Origin: Enoplolaimus lenunculus
Lineage: Eukaryota > Nematoda > Enoplea > Enoplida > Thoracostomopsidae
DNA length: 64,000 bases
Assembly (NCBI GenBank): GCA_030248215.1
Contig: JASANG010000523.1
Span: 156,700 to 220,699, forward strand
Direction of reading: 5' to 3'
In this document: positions 26,101 to 37,159 of the stretch, one piece after another
How the letters are laid out: the number at the start of each line of letters is the position of its first letter
How positions within the stretch are numbered: the first letter of the stretch is position 1
Position numbers and translations under genes: made by a program
Notes under the pieces: model-generated
What the model was told of the DNA's origin: nothing
Seen by the model: only the letters and a program-made list of their open reading frames with translations
The model's database searches: none

Positions 26101-29100
26101 AACTAGCAACTTTGAAATAGTAGTAAGTCTGACATCTAAACCGTTAAATAATGTTTTAGAATTTGTAAATGCGTAGAGTTTCACAATTTTGTTGCAGCAG
26201 GCTATGGTTTTAGGTAAAGTGAAACTTGTTGCTGTCATTTGCTGTCTATTCGAAAACTTTTTCCGTACCGGTACACAGCCGCAATATTCCTTTTAGAATG
26301 CCGTTTTTCGACCAATCAATTGAAGGAATCGGTTAAGTTTTTTGGTAGTTTGTTAATACTGAATTACAATGAATGTTTAAATTTATAGGTCGCTAAAGCA
26401 CTTCTTTCTGTTGGACCGCGGGGATTTCATGCTTCAGTTTTTGGAGTCGGCACAAGATGAGCTAGTCAGGACATCGATTGGTAAGGTTTGTGCCGTAATT
26501 AAGAAGTCTAATCGTTATAAAAGAATATTGTGAGTACTGATTTAGCAAAAAATGCAAACTGCGACTTGTTTTATTTTCAGTGGATATATTGTTTTGGTTA
26601 TAGATGTGGTGCCTACTCGGTTGCAAAGTTTGTTTGATATGTCCATTAGAACAACGTCGCTACGCAATGATCCTTATAAAGATCTTTTGAAGTGAGTTTA
26701 AAACAAACTAATCATGTGTTTATTACTGAAAATGTTCACAATAATAATAATAACAATATGGGGGATTTAACAATTATTTATAAGTTTGGCTTTTGTTTGA
26801 AACGTTTAAGGTGAGGACATGTTATTTGACTTACGTTCTCGAAACTTTTGGACACTTTAACTCCGTTCTTGGAAGCTTTATATTGTTTTCCTAGACACAG
26901 CTTGCAAGCCGCTGGTCCGCATTTTTGTTTAATACATGCTACTGACTACTAAAAGATCACTGGTATGGGGCATGGCATGTTTCGTCTACTGAATTTATTT
27001 TGTAGCGTAATGCGTGTAAAACTGTATTGTCAACTATTTCAGTATTTTAAAATTTGTGTTTCAAGACAACTATCTTAAAGTTCTTTGTTGTAGGATTAAG
27101 CTAGCGCCGCTTTCGTTAACAACATTCCTACTACACGTCATCAGTACAGAATCTCGAACGAGTACACAAATACCATCGCTGAGTCGATTTCTACCCTCGT
27201 CTCAGAAGCGTTCTGGTACGGCAACGTCTCACTTATTGAAAGCTGATGCAACTCCGAACATCCGATCTCAAGCTCCATCGGTAATGACTAGTACCCCTGT
27301 GACCACAAAACGTGACACAAGTCAAGCTAGTAGTGCCGGAATTCAAACGGGCTCAGTAGCGGCAACCTTGGTCACTCCGACAACGATTGGGACCGCACTC
27401 AGTGGATTAGCTGGGTTAACTGATGAAGGCGGTATGATTGTGTGCGGGTTTATTGTATGCAAATTTTGGTCCACGTAACTCGTGTAATTATTATGTGGTG
27501 TAGAATTTGAACGCATCGTTCTGAAAGTGCTTTCTAGAGCCATCGACTGGCTGATGTAGTTAGATAATAAGTTGTTAGCTATATCGCTTTGATGTTTAGA
27601 ATAAGATTATATTTGTTGAGAAGAATGATTGAATTGCAAGTGTGGTTTGTGTTTGTTTTGTTTGAGAATAATCTTAGACGTCTAAGGAAAGTTCGTAGTG
27701 GTTTAAAGCTTAAAACCGGGTGACTCGTTTTTAGTTTGCAGAGTGTTATTCCACTACATAAGTGCAAAGTTATTATGCCTCACAATTTGGGTTTAAAACG
27801 GTTTACGTTACTGAAGATAGCATTAATATTTCATTATTAACTCAGCTCGGTAAAATCAGAATCTTTGAAAAGATTTCCTGGGCAAATAAGAGACTCACCA
27901 TAAAATTATTATGCCCTCAGCTCAGTAAAATCAGAATCTTCGAAGATTTCACGAGCAAATAAGAAACTCACCACAAAACGCATGATTACATAAAATTTTG
28001 TCAAGAGACTCACCATAAAATTATTATGCCCTCAGCTCAGTAAAATCAGAATCTTCGAAGATTTCACGAGCAAATAAGAAACTCACCACAAAACGCATGA
28101 TTACATAAAATTTTGTCTGTCAGATCTACTCTGGATATAGGGTCGCGTGTTAAGACAGATGGTTCATATACCTCTACAGGTGATGAAGTTTTAGAAGTTT
28201 TAGTAAATACTCATTCCAAAATGTGTACCATGTCAATTATTGACCAAATCTGGGTGTAGGTTAGAAGTTGACATGACAAAAACAGACTAAATTAACTGGT
28301 TTTTTTGTTCTTTTAAGACTTACAAAGCTGCTGGACCAGCTGGAATCTCACCCAGATATCTACGTGTAGCTTAAAATATATTCCTTTTACAAGGAGATGA
28401 TGTAATTTTGTTTTATACCAAAGCCAAGCAAAGATGATTACACAAATGCAAAATGTTTTAGACCAATATTAGTTTACTTTTGTCCGAAAAGGAATGGAGA
28501 GAATATTGGATCGCTACATTCGTGAAAACCATCTTAAGAGACAACCTTGAGTATTATCCAACGAGCCTGTCAAGCGGGATGGTCTACTATTACAGCATTA
28601 CATTATTTAGTGTCTGATATTGAATACCTTATGGGCAAAAACATTTAGTACTTGTGATATTTTTAGATGTAGGTGGCGCTTTAGATAATGTGAACTTTGG
28701 TTCAGTTGAAAAACACTTAGAGATTTGATGTGGGATCGTTCATTATTGACTAGATAATGCAATTAAAAAATACTTGAATTGTCACTGAAAAGTTAGGATA
28801 AAGTAATAAAAGTGTGTTAGCGAGGAAAGGATGCCCACAAGGCGGAGTTCTTATTCGAGTATTTGGGATTGTTGTGGAATGGAAGAGGAATCTGTGGAGC
28901 GCTTTTTAACTAGATGTTCGGTTTATAGTGCTGTTCGACACAGAATATATCACACACGCTGAATAAAATTGCTACTAGTTGTGCAGAAAGTTAATAGGTT
29001 CGTAACAAAGTCATTAAGCTTGTAGTGTAGATATTTAAGGTTTCAAAGACTGTATAACGGACCAACTGTGTCTAACCACCTCAAAGTCTCTTTCAATTGA

Positions 29101-32100
29101 TATCTATCTAATGTCTGAGTTAAAATGGCAAAAATTATAACAATGCATTTTAATTAACTTCATGATGCTGAACGTTTTGAACGTTATGTTTCAGGTATCA
29201 CTGCACTGGAAGCAATGTGCCTTAGCTACAATGTGCAGTGGCCGCTTACACAAGTGTTTACATCTGCGGTAAGTTTTTTATTGGTTTAGTTTCTTTTAGG
29301 TGCAAAGTCGTTGGGGTGACATTGATTTTGAAATAGAGGGATCAAGAGCTGCAAACTTAGGGCGTATGTCCCGGTGTTTCACATTTCGAGACTATAGATT
29401 TAGGATTTTAAAATCGTTAAATTTACTCTTAGCGTAACATTGCGTCATTGTACACGCAATATTTAAGCTAGTAGCAGGATGCGTATATGCTTTTAATACC
29501 ATGCGCGTTACTGTATTGGTCAGTCAGTGATATTGCGAGTTTAAATGTTATTTTTAGAATATGGATCGGTACAACATGATATTTCGACGTGTAATGTACT
29601 GTAAATTTGTCGAAATGGAACTGTCAAGGTGAAACTAGAACACTTAGTTTTAAGTTGATTTAAAGTACTGCGGAACAGCTCATTCTGATATACACCAAAA
29701 CTGGTTTAGTTTTTGCGAATTAAAAAGTCTGCTGAATATATATACCAAAATATTGTCGAAATTTAAGTGTACAATAAAGTTTAGCATCATTTTGCCCAGG
29801 GTTCAAGTGTGGAAATTGCATTAATAAGCGATTGTGAATTTTTAATTCTGGCATTTTTGTCGCATTACCTCCACTGTTGCGACGATATTTTTTCCACTCC
29901 TAGATGTTTTTGCAGCGAGAACTTGCAACTGCATGCATATTTCTGCAGAGAGAACTAGCAGCTGCAAGTTTTGAGATTTCAATAAACTTTGCAATTGCAA
30001 CTTGTAGACATTATGTTCAAACCGAAGGAGACCGTGGTATGTGTGCATTGCGTCAGAAAATGATGTTATTCATTCAAAATTACCTATACAATGTATCGGT
30101 TGACGTTATCGAACCTCATTGGTTTGTATTCAAGCAACAACTTGAAAAGGTAATGTTAGTTTAGTTGGGAATGCGGAGTTTTTCGTTCTAGTAACAAAAG
30201 TTATTATACAGCACTCACTATTGCAGTTGAATCAGCATGCGAATAACGCTGGAAGATACTGTTTCCTGAATATTGACTTGTTCTTTAGCTGGTTAACTAC
30301 AGTTTTTCAAGATCTCTCTATTTAAAATTTACTGGATCCACTGACGAGAGCAGAATGGTTATCGATCTAGATCGTATCTCATCAGTATCAAATTATTAGA
30401 GATCGACCGGATATCCGGTTCCGGTTTAATATCCGGCAAAAGATTGACATACGTATCCGGTTCCGGTATCAGGTATAAACCTTAATGGGTACAAATCAGG
30501 GTGCAACCGGAATTCCGGTTCCGGTTCCGGCATTTTTTCACCTTCCGGTTCCGGTTCCGGTTCCGGTAAATTTTTACCGGATTTAAAAATTCCGGTGTTA
30601 TAATTTGGCCGTTTTTTTAACTTTGCTAATCTTTAAGAATCTCTTTAGAAAGCCACTTGTATTCCGAATATAAGCCATTGATGGTGGATTTCACTTCAGT
30701 CGACGACGAAAATCTAAAATACAACAAATAAAATAAATACCTATGTTCGACTAAGGTTATTTCACAAATAATAGAGCAAAAAATAAGATTAAAATGAAAT
30801 TTTTGGTGAAATGCATTTTTCACTTTCCGGTTCCGGTTCCGGTTCCGGTAAAATTTTCAAATTCCGGTTCCGGTTCCGGTTCCGGTAAATTGTAATTCCG
30901 GTTGCACCCTGGTACAAATATCATGAAACTGCTTTTTAAATGTCGAAATTCTAGATATTTTGCAGTGACTGCAATAGTTGGAAAGTCAGGAGTGTACACT
31001 GACATGGAATGAAATATCCAAGTTTAAAATTTATCTTAAATCCATAACATGAGGTTTTAATATTATTATGGCTGACATTTGAATTAATTTATTAGTGGTT
31101 TAATGTTTATATTTTGATTAAATAGGTTCACATTCTTTCGTCGAATTTTTACAGGTAGCAGCGACAAAATAGGTCAGATGTGTTGGGCATTTGCCGACAT
31201 GTGGTATCTTTTGCTTTAAAACTTAAGAAACATCAACCTAGGTTAAAACGTTATTCAGACATCACTAGGTCGATGTACAGATTATGTATGTGCTTTAATT
31301 TGTTGAAGTTCTACACCTCCTCAAATGCTTTCAGCGCCCGTCTACAGCTTAACATTCATTTTTGTTGAAGGCGAAGACAATCGATGAAATATTGATTCAA
31401 CATGACGAGTTCTTACGGAAATGTGTCAAGGACTGCATGTTGACTGATTCGGCTATGGTTGCGTCAATGCATAATTTGCTAAATTTATGCCTTAATTTTG
31501 CAACGTATCAACAGGTGCGTATAAAATATTGATTGTGGTGTGAAGTTTTGTAAGCAGCCTACGGAAATTCCAGGAATCACTGTCAAATACTCCATAATTA
31601 AACACCAAGGATATATTTCACTTTGTGGTGTACTTGGTGACTGAATGGATTTGGTCAAAACATATGTGATTTTTTTGCTCGTTTGGCTCGCTAGGTTTCC
31701 TTCCACTGTTGATCATGTGACGCACAGTTCAATTTGGTCCAAATCGCTCAGTATAGGTATGCATATGTTTATAATTATTTTTGGCCGGTCTCAGTATATA
31801 GTTTCGAACTAAACAAACTTTAAACTTAACTTGGGGAATGGGGAGCCCGCACCTCGCGCACTCTGACATGGATGAAATTATGTTTTGATGCCATTTCTAC
31901 TGTTTCGGCGAAATGCTTTTATCTGATTTAAGCCGTTTGACGGTGCTCTCGATGAACAATTTCGAAGCGAACTGCGGCACTTGCTCAATTGTATACGCAA
32001 CGTTAGTGACGCAAGATCGTGGTATAACATTGCGTACAGGTATGTAAGCATGATTGCTCGCATTTAAGTGAAATAAGGTAACATAATTCAAGGGCGGATA

Positions 32101-32520
32101 GGGACGCAGGCTGGATGTTTTGCTGACGTTGTAACTGACTGTAATGAATTGGCATAATAATGTTCAGGATCCCATCAAAAAACCTGAATTTATGAAGACA
32201 TTTTTAGGCTTAAACTCTTTTGCTTTTCTTTATGTTGAAATCAATAACTCATTGGCTTCATCGGTATTCTGGCTGTCTTGTTGCAGGATTCGTCTTACTG
32301 ATGAAAAACTTTAAATTTTTTTGGAAACTAAAATAAAATGCGACTTTCGAGGGGTACAAATTGTAATAAGTTATTTTGAAATGTTTTATTTCCATTATAA
32401 ACCCCAGCGCAGATTTTTGAATGCTCTAGCAACTCCTACGAAGCATATACATTTTTGGTAACATACATACCTGCATTTAAATTTTGTTTGTTTTACAGGC
32501 TAGCAGAATTAGAAGAATGA
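17154..32520 (+). CDS. TUBGCP2: Gamma-tubulin complex component 2 (GCP2), about 25 exons
   Basis: GCP2 pairs with GCP3 and two gamma-tubulins to form the gamma-tubulin small complex that nucleates microtubules at centrosomes. Exons: 17154-17172, 17237-17319, 18049-18140, 19596-19653, 20335-20469, 20925-21024, 21254-21343, 21474-21574, 22359-22433, 22688-22853, 23459-23567, 23942-24038, 24379-24555, 25005-25072, 25465-25583, 25740-26052, 26389-26480, 26604-26691, 27094-27431, 29195-29268, 29558-29628, 30008-30149, 31371-31514, 31933-32039, 32499-32520 (stop TGA). They total 2880 nt, or 959 residues, against about 900 in human. All phases agree. Hallmarks: SLQKLWFYIQP (about residue 350), FFEMLEKWIYHGR (425), VPSFLTADAEKIL (475), FFLLDRGDF (605), VQWPLTQVF (788), VIEPHWFVF (858) and CVKDCMLTD (885). 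These cover the GRIP1 and GRIP2 domains. The first exon is the least certain part. A Ser/Thr-rich insert lies between the two domains. Confidence 0.92.
18795..19320. repeat. CCGG-rich short element in GCP2 intron
   Basis: Phrases TTCCGGTTATTCCGGGTAG and AAATCCGGGCAAAATACCCGG lie at 18799-18920, and a related inverted GGGCATGGGTTTGCCCG at about 19273-19289. The pattern resembles the CCGG-type inverted-repeat elements elsewhere in the window, but clear ends were not found. Confidence 0.4.
21777..22133. mobile_element. MITE-B relative in GCP2 intron
   Basis: Starts GCGCAACCGTAATTCCGG and ends GGTAATTCCGGTTACACCGTG, an inverted pair matching the MITE-B ends (CAGGGTGCAACCGGAATTCC). The interior is AT-rich and has no coding signature. 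Both ends have diverged, so this is an older copy than those at 30497 and 44721. Confidence 0.55.
27094..27431 (+). CDS. TUBGCP2: GCP2 exon with Ser/Thr-rich linker insert
   Basis: This is the longest GCP2 exon (338 nt). It opens with KIKLAPLSLTTFLLHVI, which aligns with the start of the junction between the GRIP1 and GRIP2 domains, and closes with LSGLAGLTDEG leading into GITALEAM of the next exon. Between them lie about 75 residues rich in Ser, Thr, Pro and Ala with scattered Lys/Arg. From memory, human GCP2 has only a short linker here. The frame is open throughout and both splice sites are good, so the insert is most likely translated as a disordered, possibly phosphorylated linker. Confidence 0.85.
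27830..28117. repeat. 115-bp tandem repeat, about 2.4 copies
   Basis: The phrase AGACTCACCATAAAATTATT begins at 27891 and again at 28006, and the copies run to 28002 and 28117 with almost no differences. A partial, more diverged copy (CTCAGCTCGGTAAAATCAGA) precedes them at 27841. It lies in the large GCP2 intron, just upstream of the LINE remnant. Confidence 0.85.
28310..28960 (+). pseudogene. Decayed non-LTR retrotransposon (Jockey-like LINE) fragment
   Basis: Peptide pieces spread over several frames match the reverse transcriptase and 3' region of Jockey-type LINEs. They are YKAAGPAGISPRYLRV (about 28320), DDYTNAKCFRPI (28435), a RKGMERILDRYIRENHLK-like block (28484-28545), QACQAGWST-like and TALHYLVSDIEYL (28565-28630), GCPQGGVL (28828-28852), and a final C..CGMEEESVERFLTRC-type zinc-knuckle-like stretch (28866-28925). 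The pieces are in the right order but short and interrupted by several stops and frame changes, so the copy is dead and 5'-truncated. It sits in sense orientation inside the GCP2 intron 27432-29194. Confidence 0.75.
30400..30960. repeat. MITE-A copy interrupted by a MITE-B insertion
   Basis: 30406-30488 reads as the left part of MITE-A (CCGGTTTAATATCCGGCAAA, then GTATAAACC), and 30912 onward continues with the next MITE-A phrase (AATATCATGAAACTGCTTTTT, compare AATATCATACAACTGTTTTT at 10229). The 415-bp MITE-B element at 30497-30911 splits it. MITE-B therefore moved after MITE-A had inserted here. Confidence 0.7.
30497..30911. mobile_element. MITE-B, complete 415-bp hAT-like element
   Basis: The terminal inverted repeat is CAGGGTGCAACCGGAATTCC at the left and its complement (ending GGTTGCACCCTG) at the right. 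It is flanked by exact 8-bp duplications GTACAAAT at 30489-30496 and 30912-30919, the hAT signature. Just inside each end are runs of GGTTCC hexamers (CCGGTTCCGGTTCCGG). The AT-rich interior, with the phrase AGAATCTCTTTAGAAAGCCA, is shared with the copy at 44721-45119. It has no transposase. It lies in a GCP2 intron. Confidence 0.9.
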
Positions 32521-32998
32521 AGCGTTATATATTGAAATCTACATGACTAACAAAATTCTGAACTTAATATCGTATTGTCAGTTATTTAGTTCAAAACAGT
32601 GAGCTTAGATTTATCTGACAAAACATGAAATTCTCGCAATTTGCAGGGTACAACCGGTGGTCTCCATCCGTATCCGGCACAAAATCTGATTCCGTCTCGT
32701 GCAGAATTTTTGCCCGAGGGGTAATTTTGGGAATTAGATTTTTTGGGCGTTTAGGAAAGTTGTATTCCACATTTTAGTTTGTATGTTACTTTGGGCGAAT
32801 ATTAAAAATTTTGGTTGCCGAAATTTCTCAAAAAGAAAGCTTAAAACATTTTGTTTGCTAATTTGCCGCAAGATTATTGTAAAAATGAGTTTTTCGACAC
32901 AATTTTTGTTGTCTAGTTTTGGTTTATCCCGGCAAGGTTTGTTGACCCCTGCATGAGGTATTTTTTGCTTCTGATCCTGAGATTCTTTAGTTTACTTT

Positions 32999-33200
32999 GA
33001 TATTTATCGGTAAAATAACTTCATATTTTATATCTCAAAACAGACTAGTGAAAAATTTGCGTCTAATACGCACCGTCGAGTACTAAGTAAATGTATTACC
33101 TTTACAGGAAACGAATAATACAAAATTTGATTTAGAATAATCGGATATATAGATATATCCAGCAGGAATCTATAAATATCCAGATAAATGTTGGGAACTA
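32999..33200. repeat. Dispersed repeat, second copy of the 225-845 family
   Basis: ATATTTATCGGTAAAATAAC, AATACGCACCGTCGAGTACT and ATTACCTTTACAGGAAACG are matched in order at 484-600. It ends in an AGATATATCCAGCAGGAAT and TATCCAGATAAATG stretch resembling the ATATCCGG end of the first copy. Confidence 0.55.
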
Positions 33201-33469
33201 TATACGTATTCAAAAAGTGTTGCGCAACACCTACGCGAGTCCCGCCTGTGAATTTTGTTTCATATCAAGTAATTGCAGAAAATGTGCATTCTGCAATAAA
33301 ACATTGTGAGATATTTACGCGATTTATAAATAATTTTGTGCGTAAAAATAACGGGCCATGAATAGCACAGGGGCTTACCGTTTTCCAAGGTGGAAATCTT
33401 ATGACCAGGAGTGCATCGCAGCCACTCCCGTATAACGGCAAGAAACTCCGCTGGTTTAGTAGGAAAAAT

Positions 33470-33787
33470 CACAAGATACAAAACTAACCGGAGCCGGAGC
33501 TAAGGTGAAATTATGTAGTAAAAATAGTGGTTAATTAGTTAATTTTAGCCAATATGTGAAATATATTGTTAAGTTGTTTGATTTTACGCTAATTTTCTGC
33601 GAAATTTCTTAAATCCGTTCCTGAAAATTGTGACAAAAGTAAAACGAAACGCGCTAAACTGAGAAATTTTGCAAAATTATGCAAAACTTTTACTATCGAA
33701 ATTTCCGGAACCTCCGGCAAAAATTCTACCGGAGCCGGAGACCGATTTCTGTCGGAGCCGGAGGCATACCTCCGGTTGCACGTTGAT
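33470..33787. repeat. CCGGAG-type inverted-repeat element
   Basis: The left end has ACCGGAGCCGGAGC (33486). The right end has CGGAGCCGGAGGCATACCTC and CGGTTGCACGTTG (to about 33787). It resembles MITE-B, with CCGGAG replacing CCGGTT as the subterminal hexamer. The termini are degenerate. Confidence 0.4.
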
Positions 33788-33914
33788 AACAGTGTTTAAT
33801 ACAATATCTAGCATGATGCTAATTTACGCAAAGTTTCAGACTTCACTTTAACGCTGAGTACTATAGGGTTTTGTTTACGGGTATGTCTTTATCCTGCAGC
33901 TATGGCGGTAATCA

Positions 33915-34620
33915 TAACATTGAGTGTAGGTCATTCCGGTTCATAACATTGAGTGTAGGTCATTCCGGTAGCACCATGAATATCTAGGTGTTTAAATTTT
34001 TCCATTTTGCCTGTTTCCATACAAAACCTACGAATTATTCCGTGCCTAAATCAGGGTAACGTATGCGTTTTGAATTTTCCACTTTTCCCTTTTGTCTCTA
34101 ACAAAACCTTCGCTTGCGTTTTTCCCTACCAATGAAGGGAAAATCTAGGCGTTTAAATTATCCAGTTTACCGTTTTCCAAACAAAATCTACGCTTCAGAT
34201 ATTTCCTATATATACCTAGCCACGGAAAACATACGTTTAAAAGTTTCCACTTTTCCCATTTTTTCAGGATTTTGGCATTTTAAATGTTGTGTTTACAGCG
34301 TTAAAAGCGATAAAGCGTTAAAAAGAGATTTTCCGTAAGTTAATTTTTCCTACCAAGCAAAAGACGGTTGAATTTTTTACTTTTCCCGTTTTCCGAAACA
34401 CGGTTACACCTCCAACTTAAGTACAAATCCAAAAAATCATTTACCTACGCTTGAATTTTCCTTTTTCCAGTTTTCCAAACCGAACCCCACATCCCTATTT
34501 TTTAGGCTAAGCAACCAAACCATTCCAAGCTCTATCAAACCTGGAGAAAATCTATACGTTAAACTTTTGTACTTTTCCTGGTACCGAACCTTGCCTGAAC
34601 CTCTAAACTTTCCCTACCGA
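33915..34620. repeat. Short and degenerate tandem repeats
   Basis: 33910-33965 is a 28-bp direct duplication containing ATAACATTGAGTGTAGGTCA. From 33975 to about 34620 a longer degenerate unit of roughly 70-130 bases recurs, with the core TTTCCACTTTTCCCGTTTTC followed by AAACAAAACCTACGCTT and TTTCCCTACCAA. Copies start near 34000, 34075, 34160, 34240, 34365 and 34460. The region is pyrimidine-rich on the plus strand. Confidence 0.5.
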
Positions 34621-34734
34621 ACAAGAGAATGTTCAGTGCAACGAGAATTTTAAAATATATACAACCAAAGTTAAAAAATACCGGAACCAGAAAACAATAT
34701 ATACTTGTTACCGAAAAAATGTGTAACGATATTT

Positions 34735-34980
34735 TGGTCCATAAAGGTCAGGAGCGGAACAATTTTCTGTGGGACTGCAATTGAGTAAGCTTATTAAGCT
34801 TCAAGACTTGGCTTAGGCTTTACGCTTACGCTTAGGGTTAGGATATGCTTAAATGCAGTTCACTGTTCAGGCCCATGTTACTTTTCGGACCTGTAAAAGA
34901 GTTGGCTTTCATTCTAAACATTTTTTGCTTAGGCTTAGGCTTAAAAATGCGCTTAATCTACTGTTACGGCCCTAAAAGTA
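34735..34980. repeat. TTAGGC-rich dispersed element, copy 1
   Basis: Begins GGTCAGGAGCGGAACAATTT and ends CTACTGTTACGGCCCTAA. Inside are variant hexamer runs of TTAGGC and TTACGC (GCTTAGGCTTAGGCTT at 34927). The same start, hexamer core and end occur at 42628-42770, and partial copies at 5924-6070, 41130-41230 and 49261-49400. Confidence 0.6.
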
Positions 34981-35149
34981 CCATTTGCCAACTTCCGAAT
35001 GAGAAAAATTTTCAATTCCGACAATACCAGATTACCATAACTGGAGTAGTGAAAAATACGAATTTCCCTACATTCTAAACTATTTTTTGCTTAGGCTTAG
35101 GAATACGCTTTTGCAACGCTTATGTATCATTGGCCGATTTCCGAATGAG

Positions 35150-35271
35150 AAAATGTTCAATAGTGAAAATACCGGAAAAATCCGGTGAAAAAATATCAAT
35201 TTATTACCGTAACTATATATAGTGAAAAATACTGATTTCGCTACCGGGACCGGAATTCCGTTTGCACCCTG
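35150..35271. repeat. Right end of a MITE-B-like element
   Basis: GGACCGGAATTCCGTTTGCA followed by CCCTG at 35271 matches the right terminus of MITE-B. ACCGGAAAAATCCGGTGAAA lies upstream. The left end was not located. Confidence 0.45.
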
Positions 35272-37159
35272 CTTGTGATTTTTCCTATCAAATCAGCAGA
35301 ATTTTTCGTCATCATACAGGAGTGGCGGCAGTGCAAAATAACATAATTGTATAACGGAAACACATGCTTATTTTTACCGGAAACGGATATCCGGTTACCC
35401 AGCTATATACTGTTTATTACGGCACTCAGCTATATGTCGTTTTTTGTGACTGAGGCAACACCTAAAATTTAACTTGCTGAGATTCCTCAAAACAAAGGCC
35501 TAAAAATAAATTATCAAATTGAGGGAGTTGAAAATGAAGAGTTTAAACCTCCTTCAAGGATATCTACCAATATCACACAAACTTCTTTACCGAAATGGCC
35601 ACTTTGTGATTCTTGTTTCATAACACAAGTGTACTAATTTTGACATAAAGTCAGGAGTTTCGAGAATTTCACTGAAAAGGACACCGACTTTTAACGGAAA
35701 CGAATGTTCGGTTACACCCTATCCCGAAACCTCTTGAAAAGATACTGCATACGCCGTTTATTATAATACACAGAGCGGACATGAAACCCAAATATATACA
35801 GAATATAGCGCAGCGGGCGAGTACTCGGACGTAACAAAAAAGCACACAACGTACACAACACACAAATATGAAGAACAAAACGCATATATTCAAAGCAAAT
35901 GAAAAATGTACAAAAGGTTAATACACGTGTTGAGTACATATCACACAATAGTTTTGACCACAATTTGAGAGTTTGCATTCGTCTGTGGTTTCTGCAACGA
36001 TACTTTACCTGAACACCATCCAGATTCTGGCCCCTGTTCCTTTGAGGCCCGTCCTGTTTATTGATCGATCTGTAACAGAGTAAGTGTAGGCTCAGAACTA
36101 AATTAAATTTATTGCCAAAGTTTACACTTTTCAATGCTGGGATTTAAGCTTAGGAATACGCCCAATCAACCGATTCTAAAAGTAGTATTGTCTCACATTC
36201 ATATCAATGCCTCAATTGCATTCATTCTAAACATTCCTGTCTGTGCAAAACCTGTTTTGTTCGATTTCCAACTTCCTTATGCGCGGCATCGCACAGCAAC
36301 GCTCGGCAAGCATAGCGCTAGCTTTGTTCACATCTAAACATCTGCAAACTAGCTACACACCAACAAACCTTCGTTCAATGTTCGGCAGATGCCATTAAAA
36401 AACACTTCCAACACTGTAACAACAGTTGCAACACAGCCCCGCCGATAAGTGTATTCACGAGCACAGTGGCAACCGTATAGTACACACTGCTAAAACGATC
36501 ATAAATTAATTATATTTTTATCATCATTCGTCACAAACCTTAGTTTCTATTTTACCTCGATGCGGTTTCTCAATTTTTGCCCACAATATATAGCGAAACG
36601 TACTTAGCTTACAACATAAATACACAACCCTCTGCAATAAATTCTATAATATAATCCAGGCTCTCTTGACTTCATAATGTCTATTTTTAGCCGGCATGCG
36701 TGCGCTTATAACCAAAACATCAAAGTGCACAGAAGCCTCTATGCGCAGTGCACCATATAGTTATTGTTCTCAACACAAAAATATCACAATATGTCTACTT
36801 ATGCAAAATAGCGAAGCAAGCACGAAGGGCTATAATCAGGCCAACCTTGTATGGACAAAACCCGTCTGATTTGCACACGGCTTCCTAGAAGCTTATTTTG
36901 AAAGGAGACGTAAGAAACGCAAAAAACAGACATTACCACTCATGTGGCTCGAATATACTCTTATTAATCATACATAGTAACTACGCACATCGGGTACTGT
37001 TTTACTTCAGCAAAACACGCCGCTGCATCTCCCACCGTCGCAAATAAAAGTGACACCTCTGTTCTCGCGAGACACAACTGTTGCAAGGCAAGCATAACTT
37101 AATTTTAACTTTCTGTGCTCCGTGCTCACTTTTCGCTTAGATTCCCAGTTAATCCAGTG

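Noticed and set aside
30520-30570. CRISPR-like or regulatory array of CCGGTT repeats
   Set aside because: The hexamers are contiguous with no spacers and sit inside MITE ends, in an animal genome.
34920-34960. Telomeric or interstitial telomere repeat (TTAGGC)
   Set aside because: Only two or three perfect units occur, mixed with TTACGC variants inside a bounded dispersed element.
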